A stretch of 64,000 bases of DNA. Source: Aequorivita aurantiaca. Lineage in GTDB: Bacteria > Bacteroidota > Bacteroidia > Flavobacteriales > Flavobacteriaceae. Made by a program: the position numbers and the translations under genes. The stretch is taken from contig NZ_JAUGQQ010000001.1 in assembly GCF_030410135.1 (NCBI RefSeq), positions 620,001 to 684,000 of the forward strand, written 5' to 3'. Below, piece after piece: positions 36,020 through 46,100 of the stretch (position 1 is the stretch's first letter; the number at the start of each line of letters is the position of its first letter). The notes below the pieces were generated by a model, which saw only the letters and a list, made by a program, of their open reading frames with translations, searched no databases and was not told the DNA's origin.

Positions 36020-36623
36020 TTTTTTTTCGATTTTTATATTTTCTTCGTGTGCATTAAAAACCACGGAAGGGCTTCGACAGGTGCATTTCAATGAAATAAC
36101 GGTTGAGAATCCATACTTTTCAAATGCGAAAATAGACTATGTTTACAAAGCGAAAATCGAGGTTTACAGAAAGAATTTCGGCGGAATTTTGATTATAAAA
36201 AAGATTGCGGCAGATAACCATCGTATTGTTTTTACTACGGAATTTGGGAGCAAACTGTTCGATTTTCAGTTTGAAGGCGACACTTTTACCAAGCATTTTG
36301 TGGTTGAGGATATGGATAAAAAATTTATCGTGAATATTTTAAAGGAGGATTTTAAAATATTGGTAAACGAGAGTGCAAAAGTTTTGGCAGTGTATGAATC
36401 TAAAAACCAAAGAATCTATAAAACCGAAAGTGGTGATCGATTCAATTTTTATTTCTTGGATGAAACTTCGGAACAGCTTGAAAAAATTGTAAATACCTCA
36501 AAAACGAAGGAAAAAGTAACGATTGATTATAATTCTGCCGACGGAAAAATTGCAGATACGATATCAATAAAACACAACAATATCAAATTGAAAATTGACT
36601 TGGAAAAATTCAAAAAACAATAA
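35997..36623 (+). CDS. Lipoprotein of the pigment locus (beta-rich, unknown)
   Basis: 208 residues with a lipoprotein signal: hydrophobic stretch and FIFSSCALK (Cys18). The remainder alternates short beta strands (IDYVYKAKIEVYRKNFGGILIIKK, TIDYNSADGKIADTISIKH), reminiscent of LolB-like or DUF4292-like half-barrels. Following a LolA homologue, a LolB-type acceptor function is attractive but is an inference. Confidence 0.72.
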   Translation: MIRLLAISFFSIFIFSSCALKTTEGLRQVHFNEITVENPYFSNAKIDYVYKAKIEVYRKNFGGILIIKKIAADNHRIVFTTEFGSKLFDFQFEGDTFTKHFVVEDMDKKFIVNILKEDFKILVNESAKVLAVYESKNQRIYKTESGDRFNFYFLDETSEQLEKIVNTSKTKEKVTIDYNSADGKIADTISIKHNNIKLKIDLEKFKKQ

Positions 36624-36624
36624 T

Positions 36625-36993
36625 ATGCTCATCGAAGGATTATATAAGGTTACCGCATATGAAAAGACCGCCGAGGGGATTTTGGCAATGGTCCATTTGA
36701 ACAAGGATCACGCAATTTTTAAAGGCCATTTTCCGGGAAACCCTGTAATGCCGGGCGTTTGTATGATTCAAATTATTAAGGAATTGACTGAGGAAGCAAC
36801 TGGGAAAAATTTGTTTTTGGCGGTTTCGTCAAACATAAAATTTATGGCAATTATCAATCCCGATAAAAATCCGGATTTGAAAATTTCCATTGATATTTCG
36901 GAGGATAATGGGGAAGTAAGGGTAAAAAATACTACTACTTTTGATGAGACCGTAGCGTTAAAACTTAACGCAATTTTTAAAATTATCGATTGA
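36625..36993 (+). CDS. FabZ/ApeI-like hotdog dehydratase
   Basis: 122 residues with the canonical GHFPGNPVMPGV (His35), followed by MIQIIKE. The acidic partner seen in FabZ is Gln49 here. It is the third hotdog of the locus and the only one with the full HFPG signature. It likely dehydrates 3-hydroxyacyl-ACP during polyene elongation, alone or combined with the ApeP-like proteins at 24.3-25.2 kb. The ATG at 36625 lies 1 bp after the lipoprotein stop. Confidence 0.85.
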   Translation: MLIEGLYKVTAYEKTAEGILAMVHLNKDHAIFKGHFPGNPVMPGVCMIQIIKELTEEATGKNLFLAVSSNIKFMAIINPDKNPDLKISIDISEDNGEVRVKNTTTFDETVALKLNAIFKIID

Positions 36994-37487
36994 TGAAGCA
37001 CTTACTTTTTCTGCTATTTTTTGTTTCCTTTTTTTCTAACGCGCAGGACTTGAAGGAAATTCGTTCGCAGTATCCACAAGCGGTGGAAAGCGTCGAAAAC
37101 ACTTCAAAACTTGACCAAACATTTTCAGCAATAAATGTTTCGAGCAACCCAATTTTGAGGGCTTATAAAGGCGCAGTTTTAACTTTGAAAGCTAAATTCT
37201 CAAAAAAGAAAAGCGATAAAAAAGAATTTTTCAAAGAGGGTGTTTCATTAATTGAAAGCGCCGCAAATGCCGAACCTTCCAATATTGAAATACGTTACAT
37301 CCGATTGAGTGTGCAGGAAAACTCGCCTAAATTTTTGGGATACGATAATAATATTGAATCGGACAAAAATTTTATTTTGAAAAACTGTGCGAATATTTCT
37401 TCAAAAGAATTGAAGAATATTATTAGGGAATTTGCTCTGAACTCCCGAAATTTTTCGGATAGCGAAAAATTGATTTTATCAAAATAA
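36993..37487 (+). CDS. Exported small protein of unknown function
   Basis: 164 residues with a signal peptide (FLLFFVSFFSNAQ, cleavage near residue 18), then a helical, Lys-rich domain (TLKAKFSKKKSDKKEFFKEGVSLIESAANAEPSNIEIRYIRLSVQE) with a faint TPR cadence. The start codon overlaps the stop of the dehydratase gene (atga). It is the last gene before a 98-bp gap. No family recognised. Confidence 0.7.
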   Translation: MKHLLFLLFFVSFFSNAQDLKEIRSQYPQAVESVENTSKLDQTFSAINVSSNPILRAYKGAVLTLKAKFSKKKSDKKEFFKEGVSLIESAANAEPSNIEIRYIRLSVQENSPKFLGYDNNIESDKNFILKNCANISSKELKNIIREFALNSRNFSDSEKLILSK

Positions 37488-37585
37488 ATCTTACGAAATA
37501 GACGCTACTTATAATATTTTTAATATTTTACCATTTCTTTAACACTTTCGTTGTTTGGGACGATTAGTGTTCTAAAATACTGTAA

Positions 37586-39502
37586 ATGAGAAAAATATTA
37601 TGTCTGCTTCTTTTTGCCACGGCGCTTTGCGTGGCCCAAAAAAATTCTGACCCAACCCCAGAGGAGATTTCTGAAGCAAAAATTCTAAAACTTCAATATC
37701 CAAATGATGATCTCGTGCTTATGAAAAGTAAAGATTTTGTGACATTTGGTTTTAATGATAAAGATCAACAAGTTTCGGTGCAGCGACAAATTAGTGAGGA
37801 AATGATGAACGTTTCCTCAAGAACGGATATCCAAAAACATATTTTTTATGATGGCCAATCAGAGATAGTCAATTTCGGTTTAAAATATAGAAATAATAAA
37901 TCTGCCTTTTTTAAAATTAAGGATGAGGCTTTCACCATTGAGGAGTTTTTCTATAACGACGCCCGTGTGAAATATGCCAGTGTGGATTTCCCGGTACAGG
38001 GATATAAATATTTTTTTGAAGCGACAAAAAATATATTTGATATTAAATATTTTACCTCGGTTTATTTTACGGATTCGTACCCCATTCTTAATAGGGAAAT
38101 CACTCTTGTAGTGCCCAAATGGCTAAACCTCGAAATTAAAGAAATGAATTTCGATGGTTACGAAATTTCAAAAACTACGAATTTTGACGATAAACAAAAT
38201 GCCGATATCATTACATATACTGTTTCGGGACTGGATGCTGTTTATAAAGAAGAGCAATCCCCAGGCCCCAGCTATCTTTATCCACATTTGCTGATTTTAG
38301 CAAAATCCTACACCCATGACGGCAAAAGCTTCACCTTGTTCAACGAAACAAAGGATCTGTACAGTTGGTATAAATCCTTAATTGACGACATGAATGATGA
38401 TCCCTCGGTTTTAAAAGCAAAAGTTGAGGAACTTACCGCAAACGCTCAGAACGAAGAGGAAAAAATCCGGAATATATATTACTGGATTCAAGACAACATT
38501 CGATACATCGCTTTTGAGGATGGTTTGGCAGGTTTCAAGCCAGACGAATGCCAAAATGTTTATAAAAAGAGATATGGCGATTGCAAGGGAATGGCCAACC
38601 TTACCAAACAAATGCTGATTGAGGCTGGTTTCGACGCGCGGCTGACGTGGTTGGGAACAAAGCGAATTGCGTATGATTATTCCACCCCCTCATTGTCTGT
38701 GGACAACCATATGATCTGTACGGTATTTTATAATGGAAAAAAAATATTTCTTGACGGCACTGAAAAATTCAATCCGTTTGGGGAATATGCCGAACGTATT
38801 CAGGGCAAACAGGTCATGATTGAAAATGGAGACTCATTTATCTTGGAAACCGTGCCCGTAGTGGCTCCCGAAACTAATAGGGAAACACATGTTTTTAATG
38901 CAAAAATCAATAATAATGCCTTGGAAGGAAACGTATCGCTTACTTATTCCGGGGAAAGCAGGGCCACATTTCTTTACGTTTTTAACAACTTAAGGACCGA
39001 AATGAAAAACGAGGCTTTGGAATATTATTTAAAAAGGGCCGATAGAAATATGATGGTCGAAAATATAAAAACTTCCAATTTGGAAAATCGGGACGACCAA
39101 CTTTCAATTAATTTCAGCTTAAAGCAGGATAACGCAGTTTCTTCCTTTGATGATGAAATTTATATAAATCTGGACCATTACCAAGAATATGGCAAATGGA
39201 TTTTTAATGAACGTAATACCGACTATGAGTTTCCGCATAAGGAATTTCTGTCGTCGGAAATAAATTTAGAGTTACCCGAGGGATATAAAGTTTCCGAATT
39301 GCCACAGGGGATTGACGTTAACAATAAAAACTATAAAATTTTCATAGATTTTGAACTTAAGGACAACATGCTTCACTATAGAAAAGAGTTCGTGATGAAG
39401 CAAGCCGTTGTGAAAAAATCAAACTTTAAGGAATGGAATGAAACCATCCAAAGTCTTCAATCCATTTATAACCAACAAATCATTCTTGTAAAAGAAGATT
39501 AA
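37586..39502 (+). CDS. DUF3857/transglutaminase-like exported protein
   Basis: 638 residues with a signal peptide (cleavage near CVAQK). The DUF3857 domain covers about 40-250. The transglutaminase-like core has its Cys in YGDCKGMAN near 333, the His in SVDNHMICTV near 375 and Asp in FLDGTEKF near 389, so the triad looks intact. A C-terminal beta domain follows. Such Bacteroidota proteins are envelope-associated, with little known function. Separated by 31 bp from a paralogue. Confidence 0.82.
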   Translation: MRKILCLLLFATALCVAQKNSDPTPEEISEAKILKLQYPNDDLVLMKSKDFVTFGFNDKDQQVSVQRQISEEMMNVSSRTDIQKHIFYDGQSEIVNFGLKYRNNKSAFFKIKDEAFTIEEFFYNDARVKYASVDFPVQGYKYFFEATKNIFDIKYFTSVYFTDSYPILNREITLVVPKWLNLEIKEMNFDGYEISKTTNFDDKQNADIITYTVSGLDAVYKEEQSPGPSYLYPHLLILAKSYTHDGKSFTLFNETKDLYSWYKSLIDDMNDDPSVLKAKVEELTANAQNEEEKIRNIYYWIQDNIRYIAFEDGLAGFKPDECQNVYKKRYGDCKGMANLTKQMLIEAGFDARLTWLGTKRIAYDYSTPSLSVDNHMICTVFYNGKKIFLDGTEKFNPFGEYAERIQGKQVMIENGDSFILETVPVVAPETNRETHVFNAKINNNALEGNVSLTYSGESRATFLYVFNNLRTEMKNEALEYYLKRADRNMMVENIKTSNLENRDDQLSINFSLKQDNAVSSFDDEIYINLDHYQEYGKWIFNERNTDYEFPHKEFLSSEINLELPEGYKVSELPQGIDVNNKNYKIFIDFELKDNMLHYRKEFVMKQAVVKKSNFKEWNETIQSLQSIYNQQIILVKED

Positions 39503-39533
39503 TTTCTAACTACCCAACTACACTCCAAATAGT

Positions 39534-41717
39534 ATGACAAAAAATATTCTATGCATTGCAATTTTTGCTTTATGCTCGATAACTTCCATTGCACAATCAA
39601 AAAAAGAAACCGAAAAACAGGAACAAGTAAAAAATCTGGTTTGGAATGAAAATGATCCATACAGAAATGTGATGGAGATTTCTGAAAACTGGAAAAATGA
39701 ATCGGCCGTTTTCCTTGTCAAAACTGTAAAGTATATCTATAACCGCCCCGGCAATAGTATTGAATATACTAAAATTGAAAGAGAGAGGATCAAACTTCTG
39801 GATCAAGCCGCCGTTACGGAATATTCTGAATTTGCATACACCGAAGGCAAGGTTTTCTATAGGGAAATGAGCCGGGTAACCAACACCTTTCATCTGGGAG
39901 TTAAAGTGATAAAACCTGATGGCGAGGAAATTGAAATAGATGTGAACCAAGAATCCGTAACTACAAATAATGAAAAGAAAATAGCAATTCCGTCCCTGGA
40001 AAAGGGTGATATTATTGATTATTATTTTTACACCAATACAATTGTTGGCGAGAATGACCTATATCAATATGAACCTGTGGAGAACACAATTGGCGACAAC
40101 TATCCCATTGCAAAATTTGAGTTTTTGCTGGAAACGGAAGATGATTTCTTTATAAATTTCAGCACTTATAATGGCGCGCCAAAACTTCAGCAAATAGTGG
40201 AGCCGACCAAAAAGGACAAAAAAAGGGTATATTCCTTTACGGCCGAAAATGTGGAAAGAAATGATTTTCCACGTTGGTTTTTCCCATTGGTGGAATTGCC
40301 CTCCTATAAATTTCAGGTGCTTTTTGCCCGCTCCGGAAAATATGAAAAAAAGGCATATGCCTTTATCCCGGAGGATGTGAACACCGTAAAAACAAATGTT
40401 TCGAAAGAAGAAATCTTTAATCTTTACGAAGATAAATTTAGGCCATATGGAGAACTTGGCGATGTGGAGCGATTCCTAAAAAATAAAAATTTTGCCACAA
40501 ACGAAGAGAAGGTGAAAGAAGTTTTTTATTACATCCGCCATGCTTATTATACCAATTATGTGGAAGCCTTCGTGATGGACGAGGCGAACATTATGTACCC
40601 TTTTATGCTTTATGGAAAAAATCCAATAATCTTCAACAATGAAGTAGATTTCGTGCGTTTCTTCACGGCTTTTTTAAAGGATAATAAAATAGATTATGAA
40701 ATTATTGTGGGCACCCAGCGATATAATGGCGATATAAAGGATCTACTCTTGGAAAGCAACATCAATTTTATTCTAAAAGTAAATACCGAAAAACCCGTTT
40801 ACATCGAATTTTTTGATGCTTACGCCACACCAAACCAATTGTCACCGCTATTGGAAAACACCAATGCCTACACCCTAAAGGTTGTAGATAGAAAGCATAT
40901 TGAAAATATAGAAACGGTAAAGTTGCCAACAACTACTTATAAAGAAAACAACTCAACCGAAAAAACAGAACTCACTTTTGCCCCAGATTTTTCAGGTATT
41001 GATATTAACCGTTCTTTTGAATACAACGGGCAAACGAAAATTGATGAGCAAAAAAGCATATTGATGTATTATGATTACGTTTATGAGGACCATGCAAAAT
41101 ATGAAACCGAGCCAATCCTGGACAGGGTAAAAAATAAAAGGGATCAGGAGAAATATAAAAACGAATATGCGGCCCTGCTGAAAAAACTAAAAAACAATCA
41201 ACAGGAAAAAATAAAGGAACGGACTGCCGGCGAATACAATCTGAAAATTGATAATTACAGTTTTAAAATCATAAAAAATGGAAGGTTTGGAAAAGAAGAT
41301 TCCTTTGAATATACCGAGAATTTTACCATTGGCAATGATTTGATCAAAACCGCAGGCAAAAATTATATATTGGATATTGGCAAATTATTGGTGAGTCAGG
41401 TAGATTTAAGCAATAAAGAAAAAAACAGGACAAACAATATTTATATGAGCTACCCCCGCTCCTTCAATTATCAAATAGTCGTAAACATACCCGATGGCTA
41501 TTCCGTTTCTGGTTTGGAAAACCTTGCGGGTAATGTAGAAAATGAAACGGGAGGATTCAAAAGTTCAGCAGCTTTGGATGGAAATAGATTGGTGGTAAAA
41601 ATTCAAAAATTCTATAAGAACAATTATGAGCCTAACGCCAAGTGGCCGCAAATGGTTGCATTTTTGGAAGCGGCCTCCCAGTTTACCCAAGCCAAAATTT
41701 TGCTGAAAAAAGTATAG
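39534..41717 (+). CDS. DUF3857 exported protein with degenerate transglutaminase core
   Basis: 727 residues with a signal peptide (SITSIAQSK). The DUF3857 region is clear (EYTKIERERIKLLDQAAVTEYSEF, KPDGEEIEIDVN, SLEKGDIIDYYFY). Around residues 330-400 the transglutaminase-like fold continues (VKEVFYYIRHAYYTNYVE), but the GDCKG motif of its neighbour is replaced by NNEVDFVRF, with no Cys. It is probably inactive as a protease or transglutaminase and may pair with the preceding protein. Tandem duplication followed by divergence is likely. Confidence 0.8.
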   Translation: MTKNILCIAIFALCSITSIAQSKKETEKQEQVKNLVWNENDPYRNVMEISENWKNESAVFLVKTVKYIYNRPGNSIEYTKIERERIKLLDQAAVTEYSEFAYTEGKVFYREMSRVTNTFHLGVKVIKPDGEEIEIDVNQESVTTNNEKKIAIPSLEKGDIIDYYFYTNTIVGENDLYQYEPVENTIGDNYPIAKFEFLLETEDDFFINFSTYNGAPKLQQIVEPTKKDKKRVYSFTAENVERNDFPRWFFPLVELPSYKFQVLFARSGKYEKKAYAFIPEDVNTVKTNVSKEEIFNLYEDKFRPYGELGDVERFLKNKNFATNEEKVKEVFYYIRHAYYTNYVEAFVMDEANIMYPFMLYGKNPIIFNNEVDFVRFFTAFLKDNKIDYEIIVGTQRYNGDIKDLLLESNINFILKVNTEKPVYIEFFDAYATPNQLSPLLENTNAYTLKVVDRKHIENIETVKLPTTTYKENNSTEKTELTFAPDFSGIDINRSFEYNGQTKIDEQKSILMYYDYVYEDHAKYETEPILDRVKNKRDQEKYKNEYAALLKKLKNNQQEKIKERTAGEYNLKIDNYSFKIIKNGRFGKEDSFEYTENFTIGNDLIKTAGKNYILDIGKLLVSQVDLSNKEKNRTNNIYMSYPRSFNYQIVVNIPDGYSVSGLENLAGNVENETGGFKSSAALDGNRLVVKIQKFYKNNYEPNAKWPQMVAFLEAASQFTQAKILLKKV

Positions 41718-41842
41718 GAAAAAGCTTGTTTGATTTTATAGTTTCCCAACTGCACATTTTCGGCAAATAAGAATTTTTAATGAAATAACTCCTGGCGAAA
41801 CTAAGACCAAAATGTTTGATGGGGATAAAAAATTTCAACAAA

Positions 41843-41872
41843 TTCTTCAAAGAAGATTAAATATTATATTTG
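41843..41872 (+). promoter_or_regulatory. Putative promoter of the glycosyltransferase-MMPL-desaturase block
   Basis: TTC at 41843-41845, a 19-nt spacer, then TATATTTG at 41865-41872 (exact -7 consensus). The 226-bp gap in which it lies is the longest inside the pigment locus, so a separate transcript probably begins here, 72 bp before the next gene. Confidence 0.55.
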
Positions 41873-41943
41873 CGCCATCCCTCTGCGCCTTTCGGTGAAA
41901 TTTCCCGTGAAGACTCAAAGAACGCAACGAACAAAATTCCCAA

Positions 41944-43137
41944 ATGGACCAAAATCTAATTTCAGAAAAATTCAACACCCTGAAATGTTGCGTAATTATT
42001 CCCACTTACAATAATTACAAAACGCTGCGTAAAGTGGTGGAAGGAGTTTTGGAATACACTCAAAATGTAATTATCGTAAATGATGGCTCCACCGACTCGA
42101 CTTCTGAAATATTGCAGCAATTTCCCCAAGTACAGCAAATACACATTCCGCAAAATAAAGGAAAGGGCAATGCCCTTCGTTTGGCATTTAAAGCTGCTCA
42201 AAATCTAGAATATCGCTACGCGATTACAATTGACAGTGACGGGCAACATTTTCCGACAGATCTGCCCGTGTTTATAAATGCCTTGGAAAAGTCAGAGAAT
42301 AAAAATATCCTGCTCATCGGTGCGCGAAATATGGACCAATTAGGAGTTCCCAAAAAAAGTAGTTTCGGCAATAAGTTTTCTAACTTTTGGTTTTGGGTGG
42401 AAACTGGAATTCGCCTGCAGGATACCCAATCTGGCTTTAGACTGTATCCAATTTTTTCAATGAAAGAACTGAGGTTACACACCAAGAAATTTGAATTTGA
42501 AATTGAAGCCATCGTAAAAGCTGCGTGGAGTGGAATTGAGGTGAAAAATATTCCCATCCAAATTCATTATGATTTGGAAAATAGAGTGTCCCACTTTCGG
42601 CCGTTTAAGGATTTTAGCCGTATCAGCGCATTGAATACTTGGTTTGTGCTGGTCACTTTTCTTTACATCAAACCGCGAAACCTTTTCAGAAAATTAAAAA
42701 AAAAGGGTCTTAAAAGATTTGTGCTCGAGGACCTTTTAGGGAGCGATGACTCCGCTGAAAAAAAAGCACTTTCCATCGCGTTGGGGATATTTATCGGACT
42801 TTCGCCTCTTTGGGGTTTTCATACTTTGACAGTTATTTTTTTGGCTTTGCTTTTAAATTTAAATAAAATAATTGCCTTCGCATTTTCGAACGTGAGCCTA
42901 CCGCCGTTCATTCCTTTAATCCTTTACTTTAGCCTGAAATTAGGCAGTTGGCTTTTAGGCGAAAATTTTGTGCTCTCCATTCATGAAATTGATCCAAGTA
43001 TAGAACTGGTAAAATATTTAAAATCCTATATTGTTGGCAGTTTGGTGCTTTCGGTAACTTCAGCAATCGCTTGCGGACTGCTTAGCTACATTTTTTTGAA
43101 GTTGTTTGAACGGAAAAAGATTCTCAACAATGGGTAA
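41944..43137 (+). CDS. GT2 glycosyltransferase fused to DUF2062 membrane domain
   Basis: 397 residues. Residues about 14-235 form a GT-A family 2 domain (VIIPTYNNYKTL, VNDGSTDST, TIDSDGQHFP with the DxD, DTQSGFRLYP). Residues about 270-397 are a DUF2062 module with several hydrophobic segments (GIFIGLSPLWGFHTL). This fusion is common in aryl polyene and flexirubin loci, where it may add a sugar or a lipid-linked unit to the pigment or its carrier. It overlaps the MMPL gene by 8 bp. Confidence 0.85.
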   Translation: MDQNLISEKFNTLKCCVIIPTYNNYKTLRKVVEGVLEYTQNVIIVNDGSTDSTSEILQQFPQVQQIHIPQNKGKGNALRLAFKAAQNLEYRYAITIDSDGQHFPTDLPVFINALEKSENKNILLIGARNMDQLGVPKKSSFGNKFSNFWFWVETGIRLQDTQSGFRLYPIFSMKELRLHTKKFEFEIEAIVKAAWSGIEVKNIPIQIHYDLENRVSHFRPFKDFSRISALNTWFVLVTFLYIKPRNLFRKLKKKGLKRFVLEDLLGSDDSAEKKALSIALGIFIGLSPLWGFHTLTVIFLALLLNLNKIIAFAFSNVSLPPFIPLILYFSLKLGSWLLGENFVLSIHEIDPSIELVKYLKSYIVGSLVLSVTSAIACGLLSYIFLKLFERKKILNNG

Positions 43138-46100
43138 ATGGTTCTTTGTTTCATATCAATTTTTATTTAAAAATCGGATTGCGAGTGCTTTAGTTTTTCT
43201 TTGCTTGCTTGCCGCTCTCGTGATGTTGGTTTCTAAAATTCGATTTGAGGAGGATATTTCGAAATTGATACCTATTAATTCCGAAAATCAGGATTTTCAA
43301 AAGGTTCTGAAAACCGTGAATTTCACGGATAAAATTATCGTTACCATTCGCCAAACGGATTCCTCTCAGGGTAATAAACTTACGCAATACGCCACCGAAT
43401 TTGTAGATAGTTTGCAAGCGCATTCTGCACCGTATATTAAAAATATTCGCGGAAAAGTGAACGAAGACGATTTACAGCGAACCATGGACTTCGTTTATGA
43501 AAACCTACCATTGTTTTTGGATAAAAAAGATTATACATCCATTTCAGAAAAACTTCCGAAAGACAGCATTGTCGCAACCACCGAGGCAAATTACCATACC
43601 CTAATTTCTCCCTCGGGCATAGTTTCGAAGAAAATGATTTTGCGGGACCCATTAGGGCTTTCCTTCATTGCTTTAAAAAAACTGCGCCAACTTGGCGTTA
43701 CTGATGATTTTATCCTAAAAGACGGTTTTTTGATGAGTAAGGATAAAAGGAATATTCTATTGTTCATTACACCTAAATTTTCAAGTAGCGAAACAGCGGA
43801 AAATGCTCAATTTGCTAAAAATTTATATTCCCTTCAGCGAACACTGAACCAAAAATATTCCGGCAACGTGAGCAGTGAATATTTTGGCGCAGCGCTAATT
43901 GCAGTGGCAAATGCGCAACAAATAAAAAAAGATATTCAGTTTACCGTTGGCATTACCCTCTCGTTGCTAATTTTAGTGTTTATCGTTTTTTATCGAAAAA
44001 TTTATGTGCCACTCATCCTCTTTGTGCCAACACTTTTTGGAGGCCTTATGGCAGTTTCATTATTGTACTTGGTTCGGTCGGAGATATCAGCCATTTCTTT
44101 GGGAATCGGTTCCGTACTGTTAGGGGTTACCCTCGACTATTCGTTGCATATCCTAACCCACATCCGCAATAACGAAACTCTTGAAAGCCTATATAAGGAT
44201 GTAACGGAGCCAATTTTGATGAGCAGTTTAACCACAGCTTTGGCGTTTTTATGTCTTCTGTTTTTAGATTCGCAAGCTTTGCAGGATTTGGGAATATTTG
44301 CGGCCGTTAGCGTGTTGGGCGCTTCGGTTTTTGCGCTTTTCTTTATTCCGTTGGTTTATAAAAACGCCAATTCACAACAGCGAAAAAAAAATGTTTTGGA
44401 CAAAGCGGCGGAATATGGTTTTCACAAAAACAAATGGTTGTTGTGCGCTTTGGCTGCGGTTATGGTTATGAGCCTTTTCACATATCACAGCGTGGGGTTC
44501 AACAAAGATATTTCGAAATTGAATTATGAACCTGCAGAAATAAAAGTGGCAATGCAACATTTGGATGAATTGACTGATATTTCTTCCAAATCCGTCTATT
44601 TGGCTACTTATGGAAAATCTGTTGAAAGCACCCTGCAACTGAACGATTCCATTCATGAAACTTTGGTAATTTTAAAAGAAGAAGGCAAAATCGGCAGTTT
44701 TAGTTCCATTGGCGCCTTGGTGCATTCACAGCGTGACCAACGTTTAAAAATTGCTGCGTGGCAACGCTTTTGGAACGCGGCCCGAACGGATTCATTACAA
44801 AACAATTTAATTGAAAGTGGCGAAAACCTCGGGTTTAAACCAACCACATTCAACGGTTTTTTTAATTTTTTAGACCGTGATTTTCAAACTTTGAAACCTG
44901 AAGATTACCAACAAATACCCGCCGTGCTCTTGGAAGATTACATTGCCACAGAAACAGATTTTACAACCATCACTACCCTCATAAAGCTCGACAATGAGAA
45001 TGCTGCTTCTATAAAAAATACCTTTAAAAAAATTCCGAATACCATTGTAATTGACCGGCAGGAAATGAACGAGACATTTTTGGGAAATTTGAAAAACGAT
45101 TTCAACAGCTTAATTGGATATTGCTTGCTCGCGGTACTATTCATCCTTTTTCTTTTCTTTCGAAGTTTCTCGCTTACGCTTGTTACTGCTGTTCCCATAT
45201 TCCTCACTTGGTTTTTAACATTGGGAATTATGGGACTTTTCCACATTGAATTTAATATTTTCAACATTATTATTTCCACTTTCATTTTTGGATTGGGCAT
45301 AGATTACAGCATTTTTATGACCAAAGGAATGTTAAAGGAACTGCGCACGGGAGAAAGGGTAATGACCACGCACAAAACATCCATAATGCTTTCTGTTCTG
45401 ACAACAATTTTGGGAGTGGGCGTTTTGGTTTTTGCCAAACATCCCGCGCTATATTCTATTTCAATAGTCTCGATAATTGGCATTTTTTCCGCAATGATTC
45501 TATCTTTTGCCCTACAACCTTTATTGTTTAAACTTTTTATCGGCAGTTCCACAAAAAGGCCTATAATGCCTCGAATGTTTTTCCATTCCATTTTCTCATT
45601 CGGGTACTTTGGTTTGGGGGGCATTTTTCTATCACTGTATAGTGTCACGCTAATGCCGGTGCTGCCCATCAGCAAAAAAATTAAAATGGGATGGTTCCAC
45701 AAAGTGATTTCAAAATTTATGAAGTCGGTGCTGTACACTAATCCATTCGTAAAGAAAACGATAATCAATTCAACGAATGAGGATTTTTCAAAACCCGCCG
45801 TTATTATTGCCAACCACACAAGTTTTCTTGATATTTTGGCTGTGGGAATGTTGCATCCAAAAATTTGTTTTTTGGTGAACGATTGGGTATATAATTCGCC
45901 TATTTTCGGAAAAGCCGTACAGCGGGCAGATTTCTATCCCGTTTCCAGCGGCATTGAAAATAGTTTGGAACCGCTTCGCGAAAAAATAAAACAAGGGTAT
46001 TCCATTATGGTTTTTCCCGAAGGAACGCGCAGTCAAACCAACAAAATCAAACGTTTTCACAAGGGCGCATTTTATCTGGCCAATGAATTTAATTTAGATG

